The notes under the pieces are model-generated. The model was not told the origin of the DNA, ran no database searches, and saw only the letters and a list, made by a program, of their open reading frames with translations. Below are positions 1-8,233 of a stretch of DNA of 64,000 nt, piece by piece. Origin of the DNA: Pontibacter ummariensis (lineage in GTDB: Bacteria; Bacteroidota; Bacteroidia; Cytophagales; Hymenobacteraceae); the NCBI RefSeq assembly GCF_900188175.1, contig NZ_FZOQ01000016.1:1-64000 (forward strand). Direction: 5' to 3'. A program made the translations under genes and the position numbers. How positions within the stretch are numbered: position 1 is the stretch's first letter; each line of letters opens with the position of its first letter.

Positions 1-310
1 ACCCCAAACTCTGATGATGCCCACATAACCCGCTTGTTTCTTCCAAAACAATGCCCCCTCAAAATCATTCTAATTTTTCCCTACAAGATGAGCCTTGGAC
101 AAGGAGGGGTAGGGGGGGACCCGGGGCTGAAGAGCAGTTGCGCAAGTAATAGGTGCGTTTTAGTTGAGAATAGCTGATACAGAAACATATAAACTCCACA
201 CAAGGGACCAAACTGCCGGCTTACACCTTGCCTAAGGAGGGGAGCCCATTTTATTGTGTTGGTAGGCGAACACTTAGGCATACCTGTTGTTTCTACCTCA
301 TAAGTTCTTA
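1..310. other. Left-edge stretch without a supportable gene
   Basis: No convincing coding region. Both strands have short open frames in the first 70 bases that run off the left edge, so the tail of a gene outside the window cannot be excluded, but nothing recognisable is encoded. Positions 102-118 carry one copy of a G-rich intergenic element (core AGGAGGGGTAGGGG), and a weaker AAGGAGGGGAG occurs near 234. An 85-codon frame over 81-338 on the minus strand has no family resemblance and is treated as chance. Confidence 0.5.
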
Positions 311-343
311 AAAACAAAAGGAGACGGGCATCGCCCATCTCCT
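311..343 (-). terminator. Rho-independent terminator of the nitroreductase gene
   Basis: Arms 319-329 and 333-343 pair over 11 bases with one wobble and a 3-base loop. On the minus strand the stem is followed by TTTTGTTTT. It lies 31 bases past the nitroreductase stop codon. Confidence 0.75.
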
Positions 344-373
344 CTCATTTATAACTAATAACTTATCATTCCA

Positions 374-961
374 CTACCCATGCCATTGCACTTTCTCTTC
401 CAGCGGAACGGTGCGTTTTCCTGCGTCCGCAGGCTTGTCAGAGTAACCTAAATACAGAATACCAAGCACGAGATCTTCTTCACCTAGCTGGAGAAAGTCT
501 TTCATGGCAGGATGGTAGGCCATACCGCCAGAGCCCCAGTAGCTGGCGATGCCTAAAGCCGTAGCGCCGAGCAGCAGGTTTTGGATGGCACAGGAGGTAG
601 CTGCTATCTCCTCCAGGGCAGGTATCTTCGGAAGATCTCCGCGCCGCATATAGCCAACAATTACGTGTGAGGCCTGGTCGCCCATGTGTAGCAGCTTCTC
701 ATAATTCATTTCCAGGAACTTGTCCGGTGCTATGTGCTTCTTGTAGAGTTCTGCGTGTGTCAGGCAAAAAGCCTGCACCTGGTCGTTTGCATACACTCTA
801 AAGCGCCATGGCTCTGTACGCCCATGGGTCGGAGCCCAGTCAGCTAGTTTCAAAAGCTCTTTTACCTGCTCGTCCGGAATGCGCTGGCCATTCATCATAG
901 GGGGCTTGGTGGTGCGCCTGGTCTTTATGATGTGTTTTATATGTTCAAACAGTTCATTCAT
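374..961 (-). CDS. Nitroreductase family protein
   Basis: A 195-residue flavin-dependent oxidoreductase of the nitroreductase fold (PnbA/YdjA-like), expected to reduce nitro or quinone-type substrates with NAD(P)H in the cytoplasm. Seen: the N-terminal RRTTKPP...MNGQRIPDEQVKELLKLADWAPTHGRTEPWRF block is the usual FMN-binding start of the family (Arg-Arg near residue 14, then an APTHG.TEPW motif), and the C-terminal GASYWGSGGM-like stretch (here ASYWGSGGMA) is also typical. The open frame could begin at 1003, but the extra 14 residues overlap an exact -7 promoter box, so the ATG at 961 is preferred. The true substrate is unknown. It is a single-gene unit with its own promoter and terminator. 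Confidence 0.9.
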   Translation of the reverse strand: MNELFEHIKHIIKTRRTTKPPMMNGQRIPDEQVKELLKLADWAPTHGRTEPWRFRVYANDQVQAFCLTHAELYKKHIAPDKFLEMNYEKLLHMGDQASHVIVGYMRRGDLPKIPALEEIAATSCAIQNLLLGATALGIASYWGSGGMAYHPAMKDFLQLGEEDLVLGILYLGYSDKPADAGKRTVPLEEKVQWHG

Positions 962-992
962 TTTGATGTGGTATTGATTCGTCTCTGAAGTG

Positions 993-1000
993 CAAAGGTA
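993..1000 (-). promoter_or_regulatory. -7 box of the nitroreductase promoter
   Basis: TACCTTTG on the minus strand matches the Bacteroidota -7 consensus TAnnTTTG exactly and lies about 32 bases before the ATG at 961. No well-spaced -33 TTTG is visible; the nearest TTG is 13 bases upstream. Confidence 0.5.
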
Positions 1001-1135
1001 CAAAAGAGTAAAGCAAGTACAGCCTGAGAGGAGGTACCTGCTTGCTAGCTGCTAGTGGATATCTTGCCGTCAGACTTTAGAACCTCAAGACAAGTTTTAA
1101 GCGAAAGCGAAGAACAGCAAAAGCTGTGAATAAAG

Positions 1136-1178
1136 AATGGCTAAACCACCAGCGGGTTAAGCCGGCGGTTTAGCCATT
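1136..1178 (-). terminator. Hairpin terminator of the phosphohexomutase gene
   Basis: Arms 1136-1153 and 1161-1178 form an 18-base stem with two wobble positions and a 7-base loop, 20 bases past the stop codon. The T-tract after it on the minus strand is weak (CTTTATT). Confidence 0.6.
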
Positions 1179-1197
1179 AGATCCCTTGCAGGTACGC

Positions 1198-2931
1198 TTA
1201 CTTGAGCTTAAGATCAGTTAAAATCTGCTCGACCTTCTGCTTTAGCTTTTGTTCGGTTGCGTCGTAGTCCTCTTTCGAAGCCAAAGGCTCGTTTACACTA
1301 ATGTAGAACTTTATCTTTGGCTCGGTGCCGGAAGGGCGGGCAGAGATTTTGCTGCCATCCTCGGTCAGGTACTGTAACACGTTTGAGCTTTCCAGTTTGA
1401 GCTTGTGCTCTTGGCCTGTCATCACCAGCTTACGGGTACTCATCTTGTAGTCACTTACTTCTACTACTCGGGAGCCGGTAATGCTTTGCGGCGGATTGCT
1501 GCGCATGTCGGCCATCATTTGCTGGATCTCCTCGGCACCACGCATTCCTTTCTTCGTGATCGATATCAGCTCTTCTTTGTAGAAGCCGTACTTGGCGTAC
1601 ATCTCTACCATCATGTCGAACAGGCTTTGCCCCTGGTCTTTGGCCACAGCTGCCATTTCGGCAATCAGGGCGCAGGAAGAGATGGCATCCTTGTCGCGCA
1701 CGAAGTCTCCGGCCAGGTAGCCATAGCTTTCCTCACCGCCCGCAATGTAGGTTTCCTTGCCCTCCAGCTCCCGGATCACTTCGGCAATGTACTTGAAGCC
1801 TGTTAGCGTCTCGTACATTTTTACGTTGTAGCTGTCGGCGATCTTCTGGATCAGGTCAGTGGTGACGATGGTTTTTACCACGAACTCCTTGCCTTGCAAC
1901 TTGTCTGCCTTCTGCCAGGCCTGCAGCAGGTAGTTAATCAGCAGGGCACCTGTCTGGTTGCCGTTCAGTAATACAAACTCGCCTTTCAGGTTTTTCACGC
2001 CGATACCTACGCGGTCAGAGTCAGGATCAGTAGCCAGTACTAAGTCCGCATCTAGTTCGGCGGCTTTCTTCAGCGCCAGTGTCATGGCTTCTTTCTCTTC
2101 CGGGTTCGGGTACACCACCGTCGGGAAGTTACCGTTCGGCTCAGACTGTTCCTCTACCACGTGCACATTGGTAAAGCCATAGCGCTTCAGAATCTCCGGT
2201 ACCAGCGTAATGCCCGTTCCATGGATCGGGGTGAATACGATCTTGAGGTCGTGCTGGCGTTTGATGGCCTCCTGCGAGATGGAAAGGCCTAGCACTTTCT
2301 TGATATAGGCCTCGTCCACGTCCTTGCCGATCAGCTGGATATTCTCCGACTTAGGCTCAAACTTCACCTCGTCGATAGATGTGATCTTGTTTACCTCGCC
2401 AATGATGTTTTTGTCGTGCGGTGCTGTTACCTGGGCGCCATCGTTCCAGTAAGCTTTGTAGCCGTTATACTCCTTCGGGTTGTGCGAGGCAGTAATCACC
2501 ACGCCGCTCTGGCAGCCGAGGTGACGGATAGCAAAGGACAGTTCCGGGGTAGGACGAAGTTCCTCGAAAAGATATACCTTAATATCGTTGGCCGAAAAGA
2601 TCTCTGCGGTGATGCGGGCGAACTCCTTGGAGTTGTTGCGGCTATCGTGGGCCACGGCTACTTTTATCTGCTGATCCGGGAAGTTCTGCTTCAGGTAGTT
2701 GCAGAGCCCTTGAGTCGCCATACCCAGCGTGTAGCGGTTCATGCGGTTACTGCCGGCTCCCATTACACCCCGCAGGCCCCCTGTGCCAAACTCCAGGTCT
2801 TTGTAGAAGGCATCAGACAGCGCCTCGTGCTCGTTGCGCTCCAGCATATCGTTTATCTCTGATTTTGTGGCGGCATCGTAATTGCCCGCCAGCCACTGGT
2901 CGATCTTTTCTCTTATAGCGGTATCGATCAT
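1198..2931 (-). CDS. Phosphoglucomutase/phosphomannomutase family protein
   Basis: A 577-residue alpha-D-phosphohexomutase that interconverts hexose 1- and 6-phosphates through a phosphoserine intermediate. Seen: the catalytic loop TASHNP at residues 147-152 (Ser149 is the phosphoryl carrier), the metal loop DPDSDRVG at 302-309, the sugar-binding loop GGEESYG at 398-404, and the phosphate-binding RPSGTEPKIKFY close to the C terminus. All four family signatures are intact and the length fits the long (about 570-residue) phospho-sugar mutases of Firmicutes and Bacteroidota. It is probably the step linking galactose-derived glucose-1-phosphate from the Leloir genes in this window to glycolysis; that link is inferred. 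Whether glucose, mannose or both are used cannot be told. Confidence 0.93.
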   Translation of the reverse strand: MIDTAIREKIDQWLAGNYDAATKSEINDMLERNEHEALSDAFYKDLEFGTGGLRGVMGAGSNRMNRYTLGMATQGLCNYLKQNFPDQQIKVAVAHDSRNNSKEFARITAEIFSANDIKVYLFEELRPTPELSFAIRHLGCQSGVVITASHNPKEYNGYKAYWNDGAQVTAPHDKNIIGEVNKITSIDEVKFEPKSENIQLIGKDVDEAYIKKVLGLSISQEAIKRQHDLKIVFTPIHGTGITLVPEILKRYGFTNVHVVEEQSEPNGNFPTVVYPNPEEKEAMTLALKKAAELDADLVLATDPDSDRVGIGVKNLKGEFVLLNGNQTGALLINYLLQAWQKADKLQGKEFVVKTIVTTDLIQKIADSYNVKMYETLTGFKYIAEVIRELEGKETYIAGGEESYGYLAGDFVRDKDAISSCALIAEMAAVAKDQGQSLFDMMVEMYAKYGFYKEELISITKKGMRGAEEIQQMMADMRSNPPQSITGSRVVEVSDYKMSTRKLVMTGQEHKLKLESSNVLQYLTEDGSKISARPSGTEPKIKFYISVNEPLASKEDYDATEQKLKQKVEQILTDLKLK

Positions 2932-2984
2932 AGTCTTTTTAGTTGAAACAAGTTATGTCTTAAAACAGGGAGAGTGCACAAAAA

Positions 2985-3034
2985 ATCACACCAGCCCTTT
3001 CTGCACCCGAAGTACCTTCAAGAACTGGTGTGAT
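2985..3034 (-). terminator. Terminator-like inverted repeat after hppD
   Basis: Perfect 10-base arms 2985-2994 and 3025-3034 (ATCACACCAG/CTGGTGTGAT) with a 30-base loop, followed on the minus strand by TTTTT. It lies between the hppD stop and the start of the mutase gene, so the two genes are probably transcribed separately. Confidence 0.55.
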
Positions 3035-3099
3035 ATATTGTAATATCAAAATAAATAAATCTGCTTCACTTTTACACGGGCCTTTACTCAAAATTTAGG

Positions 3100-4194
3100 C
3101 TAAAGGTTGCCCCGCAGCTCCTGTTCGCGTTCAATAGCCTCAAACAAGGCCTTAAAATTCCCCTTTCCGAAAGAGCGGGCTCCTTTACGCTGTATGATCT
3201 CGAAGAAGACGGTAGGTCTGTCTTCCACCGGCTTCGTGAAGATCTGCAACAGGTAGCCTTCCTCATCCCGGTCAACGAGCAGGTTCAGCTTTTTCAGATC
3301 TTTCATGTCCTCGTCTATCTTGCCGACCCGGTCGAACAGGTCATCATAATAAGTTCCCGGCACGTAGAGGAACTCCACCCCACGGCGGCGCAGTTCAGAG
3401 ACAGTATGCAGAATATCATCTGTGGCAATGGCGATATGCTGCACGCCGGCTCCACGGTAAAAATCAAGGTACTCGTCTATCTGTGATTTCTTCTTGCCCT
3501 GGGCCGGCTCATTGATCGGAAACTTCACATAACCGTTGCCATTCGATACGACCTTCGACATGAGGGCGGTGTACTCGGTGCTGATGTCCTTGTCGTCGAA
3601 GGTGATTAGGAGGTTAAAGCCCATCACTTTCTGGTAAAACTCCACCCACTCGTTCATATGGCCCAGTTCTACGTTGCCCACGCAGTGGTCCACGTATTTC
3701 AGGCCAACCGGTTCTACTTCCAGAGGTGACCTGCGGGCCACGTAGCCTGGCATAAAAGGTCCCTTGTACTTGTTGCGCTCTACAAAGGTGTGTATCGTAT
3801 CGCCATAGGTGTGAATAGAGGCCACTTTTACCTCCCCGTGCTCATCCGTTAGCGTTTTAGGCTCCTGTGCGGGCTTAGCCCCGCGCGAAACGGTTTCGTA
3901 AAAGGACTTTTCGGCGTCATCCACCCACAGGGCCAGTACCTTTACCCCGTCTCCGTGCCGGTGCACATGCTGCGATATCTCAGAATCGGGACGAAGGGAG
4001 GTGGTCAGCACAAAGCGTATTTTATCCTGCACCAACACATAGGAGGCCCGGTCGCGGACGCCTGTTTCAGGACCTGCATAAGCCACTAATTTAAAGCCGA
4101 AGGCGGTCTGGTAGAAGTGAGCCGCCTGCTTGGCGTTACCCACGTAGAATTCGATGTGATCGGTGCCGTTAAGGGGAAGAATATCAGTTGCCAT
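3100..4194 (-). CDS. hppD: 4-hydroxyphenylpyruvate dioxygenase
   Basis: A 364-residue Fe(II) dioxygenase of the vicinal-oxygen-chelate fold. It converts 4-hydroxyphenylpyruvate to homogentisate in tyrosine breakdown. Seen: two VOC-type domains and the three iron ligands in their expected settings, His170 (KYVDHCVGNVE), His253 (GVQHIAIATDD) and Glu332 (FFEIIQRKGARSFGKGNFKA region), plus the characteristic C-terminal FGKGNFKALFEAIE. Length matches bacterial enzymes. No homogentisate dioxygenase or fumarylacetoacetase lies next to it, so the rest of the pathway is elsewhere. It is transcribed divergently from the acidic protein gene at 4342. Confidence 0.96.
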   Translation of the reverse strand: MATDILPLNGTDHIEFYVGNAKQAAHFYQTAFGFKLVAYAGPETGVRDRASYVLVQDKIRFVLTTSLRPDSEISQHVHRHGDGVKVLALWVDDAEKSFYETVSRGAKPAQEPKTLTDEHGEVKVASIHTYGDTIHTFVERNKYKGPFMPGYVARRSPLEVEPVGLKYVDHCVGNVELGHMNEWVEFYQKVMGFNLLITFDDKDISTEYTALMSKVVSNGNGYVKFPINEPAQGKKKSQIDEYLDFYRGAGVQHIAIATDDILHTVSELRRRGVEFLYVPGTYYDDLFDRVGKIDEDMKDLKKLNLLVDRDEEGYLLQIFTKPVEDRPTVFFEIIQRKGARSFGKGNFKALFEAIEREQELRGNL

Positions 4195-4341
4195 AGTTTT
4201 ATATTTTGTTGTCAGGTGGTTTAAAGTAAAAATACACTTTTTGGGCTTATATCAAAGTGAATCAGGGATAGGGGAAATTATCATTAGGAATACTTGCAAT
4301 TGCTGGGGCATGTTGTCAACTTTGTAAAAAAACATGACCGC

Positions 4342-4740
4342 ATGAATGTAAATGCCCTAAACAGCTCGATCGTTGCGATCCTGGAGAAGAAGCAAGAACT
4401 GAACGCCCTGGACTACAACGACGCGCGTTACGACGATATTGAAGAGGAGCTGCACGACCTGGAGGATGACTTTAACGAGGAGTATGGCGACTACCTGGAG
4501 GATGTGCTCGAAGACGTACACGCCAAGCTGAAGTCTGATGCCGATATCCTGCTGCCAACTGCCTACCTGGCCAGCACGCTGGATCCTGAGGCAGCCCTGG
4601 AAGATGATGAACAGGAGGGGGTGTGGGTAGAGTCGGACTCTTTCCCGGGTGTGGAGATGCGCCTGGTGATTGTAGCTAACCCGCCGCGAGTGTTGCTGAT
4701 TTTGGCGGACCAGGAGCGCGTGCTCTGGACTGCTGAGTAA
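4342..4740 (+). CDS. Acidic conserved hypothetical protein
   Basis: A 132-residue soluble protein of unknown function. Seen: a strongly acidic N-terminal half (residues about 20-60, many Asp/Glu, e.g. YDDIEEELHDLEDDFNEEYG) likely to be helical, and a C-terminal beta-rich part (VEMRLVIVANPPRVLLILAD). There is no signal peptide or membrane segment. The ATG at 4342 is chosen over the upstream in-frame ATG at 4294 because the additional residues lie in a probable promoter region. I do not recognise a functional domain. It has its own terminator. Confidence 0.75.
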   Translation: MNVNALNSSIVAILEKKQELNALDYNDARYDDIEEELHDLEDDFNEEYGDYLEDVLEDVHAKLKSDADILLPTAYLASTLDPEAALEDDEQEGVWVESDSFPGVEMRLVIVANPPRVLLILADQERVLWTAE

Positions 4741-4762
4741 TAAACCTGAAAGCAGCTGATGT

Positions 4763-4811
4763 ATTGCCGCGCCTGCCAAGCTTATGCAAAGGCAGGCGCG
4801 GCAATTTTTAT
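4763..4811 (+). terminator. Rho-independent terminator
   Basis: Perfect 15-base arms 4763-4777 and 4791-4805 (ATTGCCGCGCCTGCC), a 13-base loop, then TTTTTATT. It ends the transcript of the acidic protein gene. Confidence 0.85.
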
Positions 4812-4938
4812 TAGAGCAAACATACGCCTGTTCAACATTTTACCTGGCAGCGCTTAACTTCAGCTCAATTATGCTAACTTAGCTGATGCTTCTAAACAGG
4901 GAACTCCTTTAGACTAAAGAGAACTATAAGAACAGATC

Positions 4939-5304
4939 ATGAAAACAATTGCCTTAGTTGCACATAACAACCAAAAGACAAACCTCCTGAACTGGGTTAA
5001 AGAGAACCAGAAAGCCCTGGAGGGCTATAACCTGATCGGGACTACCAATACCTCGCAGCTCATCAACGACCTGCTGGACCTGAAAGTGCAGCCTTTCGGG
5101 CACGGCCCGAGTGGGGGCGACATTTTGTTGGCCGCGCGAATCTTACAGGGAGAGGTAGACAAGATTATTTTCTTTATTGATGCCGAGACGCCGCACGGCC
5201 ATGAGCACGACATACAGACACTTATTCGTACCGCTGTGCTGAACAATATCCCGATTGCACTGAATCGTGCCTCTGCCAACCTGATTGTTCTGGAACGCCC
5301 CTAA
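4939..5304 (+). CDS. mgsA: Methylglyoxal synthase
   Basis: A 121-residue cytosolic enzyme that turns dihydroxyacetone phosphate into methylglyoxal and phosphate, a bypass that relieves sugar-phosphate stress. Seen: IALVAHNNQK at the start (phosphate-binding strand), GPSGGD around residues 55-60 carrying the catalytic Asp of the family's GPLGGD motif, then IIFFID, TPHGHEHDIQTLIR and NIPIALNRASAN, which match the family's FF.D...PH..D...L.R...NIP.A.N.ATA pattern. It is shorter than the 152-residue E. coli enzyme because the C-terminal extension is missing. Single gene with terminator. Its presence in a genome built for rapid sugar intake fits its overflow role (inference). Confidence 0.9.
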   Translation: MKTIALVAHNNQKTNLLNWVKENQKALEGYNLIGTTNTSQLINDLLDLKVQPFGHGPSGGDILLAARILQGEVDKIIFFIDAETPHGHEHDIQTLIRTAVLNNIPIALNRASANLIVLERP

Positions 5305-5349
5305 GCGATGGATGCCCCTACAGATAGGGCTCCTTTAAATCTTTTTCCT

Positions 5350-5385
5350 GCACTTGCCATGTTGTAAAGGTAAGTGCTTTTTTTA
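5350..5385 (+). terminator. Rho-independent terminator of mgsA
   Basis: Arms 5350-5358 and 5369-5377 (GCACTTGCC/GGTAAGTGC, one wobble), 10-base loop, then a run of T's. Confidence 0.8.
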
Positions 5386-5697
5386 TGCCTGTATGGTTTC
5401 ATCTGTTAATGAGCAGAGAGTAGGATGGTGTTGTTTTATTTACTGTAAATTGTATTAAATATATGTGGAATCCTGTTTTTGCATTTAAAACGAAGTGTCT
5501 TCTTGTAGATTTATGTACAAATCTGGATTGTTCACTATAAGGATACCCTGTTACACTAAGGCTTAACAGGCCTTTACTTGTCTTTGCCAATACCCCTAAC
5601 CTCATCAAGGGGAGGGCTCGTAATTTGGTGTATACGACGGCACTGTAACCAAGACACCTTGGCGTATAGTGTATATGAAACCAAAACGAGGATAACT
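5386..5697. other. Intergenic stretch before the EF-hand-like lipoprotein
   Basis: AT-rich to about 5580, then a degenerate copy of the G-rich repeat near 5588-5611 (CCCCTAACCTCATCAAGGGG). An open frame reads through from 5578 into the lipoprotein, but its first 40 codons have no signal-peptide character and are not used here. No RNA gene seen. Confidence 0.5.
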
Positions 5698-6297
5698 ATG
5701 AAAACCAATGAAATAAAAATTATCAAGCTATTGAAAACAAGCGCTTTCTTTATGTTAACCTTAGGCTTTGTAGCCTGCGGACAAGAAGGCTATGAGGAAG
5801 GAGGAGATGAGTTAGGCGAAGTTGAGGCACAGACAGAAGACCTGGGGGTAGTAGGAGCAGAAGCGGGAGTAGCTGATGGATACGATACGGAGCGATTTAA
5901 TGCCACTTTTGCCAATGAAACCAATTATGAGGGCTGGGATGCAAACCAAAATAGCGTGTTAGAAGAGAACGAGTTTTATGGCGGTTTCTATGATACCTGG
6001 GATACGAACAACGATGAAAGAGTGGACGAAGAAGAATGGAACACCGGCACACGCGATTATCGCGTAGCGAACCAAAACTATGGGGAGTGGGACGCCAATG
6101 GGGATGGTGTTCTGGATGAAAATGAGTTCGGGGCAGGTTTTGCTAATAACAACTACTTCCATGACTGGGATACAGACCAGGACAACGCGGTAAATGAGCG
6201 TGAGTTTACAGATGGTGTTTTTGGCCTTTGGGATGATAACGACGATGGTATACTAGACAGTAATGAGTACACCCCGAATTCAGAGGCCAGGCAGTAG
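5698..6297 (+). CDS. Acidic lipoprotein with five EF-hand-type calcium loops
   Basis: A 199-residue exported protein. Seen: an N-terminal hydrophobic segment ending in a lipobox-like LGFVAC (Cys27), a highly acidic linker, then five 12-residue loops that fit the EF-hand pattern D.[DN].[DNS]....E: residues 81-92, 102-113, 132-143, 158-169 and 179-190. Each is preceded by Trp (WD.N.D...) and most are followed by an aromatic residue. Spacings are 21-30 residues, too short for normal paired helix-loop-helix EF-hands, so it may be a loop-only calcium-binding repeat. Role unknown; a calcium-binding envelope or surface protein is the natural guess. The ATG at 5698 is chosen because it gives the signal peptide directly. 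Confidence 0.85.
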   Translation: MKTNEIKIIKLLKTSAFFMLTLGFVACGQEGYEEGGDELGEVEAQTEDLGVVGAEAGVADGYDTERFNATFANETNYEGWDANQNSVLEENEFYGGFYDTWDTNNDERVDEEEWNTGTRDYRVANQNYGEWDANGDGVLDENEFGAGFANNNYFHDWDTDQDNAVNEREFTDGVFGLWDDNDDGILDSNEYTPNSEARQ

Positions 6298-6332
6298 ATT
6301 TAATGCCGGCAACAACCAGCTATAGATAAGCT

Positions 6333-6384
6333 AGCATACCAAAAAGGCCCGGGAGCATTTACTCCCGGGCCTTTTTGGTATGCT
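6333..6384. terminator. Bidirectional terminator between convergent genes
   Basis: A perfect 23-base inverted repeat, 6333-6355 and 6362-6384, loop CATTTA. The stem contains AAAAAGG/CCTTTTT, so both transcripts end in a T-tract. It separates the EF-hand-like lipoprotein (+) from trpS (-). Confidence 0.9.
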
Positions 6385-6410
6385 AATAGAAGTATGAAAG
6401 CCAGGGGATG

Positions 6411-7385
6411 TTAATACCCGAGCTTTTGTCGTACACGCTCCAATACAGGCGTAGCAATGGCCCTGGCTTTTTCAGCGCCTTCCAGTAGCTTTTTATCTAC
6501 TTCCTGCAGGTTGTTCATGTAATAGTTGAACAACTCCCGCTCTTTCGCATATTTTCGAACAATAAGTTCGTAGAGCGCCTGCTTGGCATGCCCATAGCCA
6601 TAGCCGCCTGCCAGGTAGTTCTGGCGCATCGTTTCAATTTCTTCAGGCGTGGCCAGTAAGCTATAAAGCTTATACACAGTATCAGTATCCGGGTCTTTAG
6701 GTTCTTCTAAAGCCGTGCTGTCCGTTATGATGCTCATGATCGTCTTACGAAGAGGCTTGTCCGCCTCAAAAATATCAATGATATTCCCATAAGACTTGCT
6801 CATTTTTTCCCCGTCAAGGCCGGGCACCGTCATCACGCTCTCGTCTATCTTCGCTTCCGGCAGCACAAAGGTGTCGCCATAGATGTGATTAAAGCTGCTG
6901 GCAATGTCACGGGTGATCTCCAGGTGCTGTATCTGGTCCTTACCTACCGGTACTATGTTCGCATCGTAAAGGAGGATGTCTGCCGCCATCAGCACAGGGT
7001 ACGTAAAAAGGCCGGCATTCACTTCAGACAAACCCCTGCGGTTCGACTTGTCCTTGAAAGAATGGGCATTGGCAAGCATCGGGAACGGTGCAAAGCAGTT
7101 CAGGTACCAGGTTAGTTCCGTTACCATCGGTACATCCGACTGGCGATAGAACACGTGCTTGTCTGTATCGAAACCAAAGGCAAGCCAGGCAGCAGCAACA
7201 GAGTAGGTGTTATGCCGCAGTACCTCCGCGTCGCGTATGGTGGTAAGCGAGTGCATATCAGCAATAAAGTATAGCGACTCCTGCTCAGAAGTTCTGGATA
7301 ATTCCACAGCAGGAATGATAGCGCCTAATAAGTTACCCAGGTGTGGGCGACCAGTGCTTTGAATTCCTGTAAGATATCGTGCCAT
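6411..7385 (-). CDS. trpS: Tryptophan--tRNA ligase
   Basis: A 324-residue class I aminoacyl-tRNA synthetase that charges tRNA-Trp. Seen: the HIGH-type signature HLGN at residues 15-18 within TGIQSTGRPHLGN, the KMSKS loop intact at 194-198 (GEKMSKSYGN), and the Trp-pocket segment LYFIADMHSL near 40. Length is normal for the bacterial dimeric enzyme. It converges on the EF-hand-like lipoprotein gene and shares its bidirectional terminator. Confidence 0.97.
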   Translation of the reverse strand: MARYLTGIQSTGRPHLGNLLGAIIPAVELSRTSEQESLYFIADMHSLTTIRDAEVLRHNTYSVAAAWLAFGFDTDKHVFYRQSDVPMVTELTWYLNCFAPFPMLANAHSFKDKSNRRGLSEVNAGLFTYPVLMAADILLYDANIVPVGKDQIQHLEITRDIASSFNHIYGDTFVLPEAKIDESVMTVPGLDGEKMSKSYGNIIDIFEADKPLRKTIMSIITDSTALEEPKDPDTDTVYKLYSLLATPEEIETMRQNYLAGGYGYGHAKQALYELIVRKYAKERELFNYYMNNLQEVDKKLLEGAEKARAIATPVLERVRQKLGY

Positions 7386-7505
7386 AGGTTCGGATAATGT
7401 TGTTTTGGGTGCAAATTAACTGAAAATGCCGAAAGTTGCCCAGCAGCCTCTTCATATGTTGCCCCCCGCGCTGACTTTGCGAGCCTAAATTTTTTGGCCT
7501 GCTGT

Positions 7506-7988
7506 TTAATCTGCCTGTATCAGAGGATGCTCCCGTATCTCCTTTGGGAGGTACAGTTGCTCTGAGTCAGTCTGGAATTGTCTTCGTTTGCCATCCTGTA
7601 TGAGAGACACGTGCAGTCGGTCACGGGCAGGGTCCACCAGTAGAAAAGCAAAAGGTCCTGTTGCCGGGTCAGGAAGGCTGCTTGTGGTGTAAAGGACACG
7701 TTCCCGCTTTAAAGGCTGGGCCGTTTGCATTATGCTTACAAAGGTGGGGTACTCATCTTTCAGCAGCAACTTTAACCGACTTTGCAGTGGCTCCGTGTCC
7801 CACAGGCCCACGTCTGCCGGGGACTCTCCCAGGTATTCTGATATATAGTACAGGCTGTCCATTTCAATAACAGGAGAAGCTGGTATGCCCAGGGTCTTGT
7901 ACTTGATATCCAGGGGAGTCTCTTTCTTCTCTTCTGAACAGGAGACTAACAGGGGGATAAGGCAGGGGATCAGAAAGCGCACTGTCAT
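7506..7988 (-). CDS. Hypothetical lipoprotein
   Basis: A 160-residue protein I do not recognise. Seen: a short signal peptide ending in the lipobox LLVSC (Cys17) followed by charged residues (SEEKKET), so it is probably anchored to the envelope. The mature part has a predicted mixed alpha/beta character, with a late FAFLLVDPARDRLHVSLIQD strand-like section. No catalytic motif is visible. It sits between trpS and the EamA transporter, all on the minus strand, but with 120- and 245-base gaps and a terminator in front, so it is probably its own unit. Confidence 0.75.
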   Translation of the reverse strand: MTVRFLIPCLIPLLVSCSEEKKETPLDIKYKTLGIPASPVIEMDSLYYISEYLGESPADVGLWDTEPLQSRLKLLLKDEYPTFVSIMQTAQPLKRERVLYTTSSLPDPATGPFAFLLVDPARDRLHVSLIQDGKRRQFQTDSEQLYLPKEIREHPLIQAD

Positions 7989-8124
7989 TTGTATCGAACT
8001 GTTTATAGGCTTTACGCTACTCCTGGAAGGCTGTTTTGAGAGGCATCAAATACGGTCAGAGGGGAGGAGTGGCGATGATACGTGACGTGCAGCCATACAG
8101 CAGCTTTTCCTGCTGTATAAAAGT

Positions 8125-8165
8125 AATGGTTAGGCCTGTTACCCGAAGGGACCTGCCTAACCATT
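8125..8165 (-). terminator. Terminator of the EamA transporter gene
   Basis: Arms 8125-8135 and 8155-8165 (AATGGTTAGGC/GCCTAACCATT) are perfect over 11 bases; on the minus strand they are followed by ACTTTTATAC. Confidence 0.65.
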
Positions 8166-8233
8166 TACAATCAACCAACTTTACTTTAAAACTTTCTTTT
8201 TATACTGTAGGCCCATTTCAAGCCTACGCCTGG

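Noticed and set aside
81..338. 85-codon frame on the minus strand
   Set aside because: Overlaps a G-rich repeat, ends in low-complexity Pro-rich residues, and has no family character.
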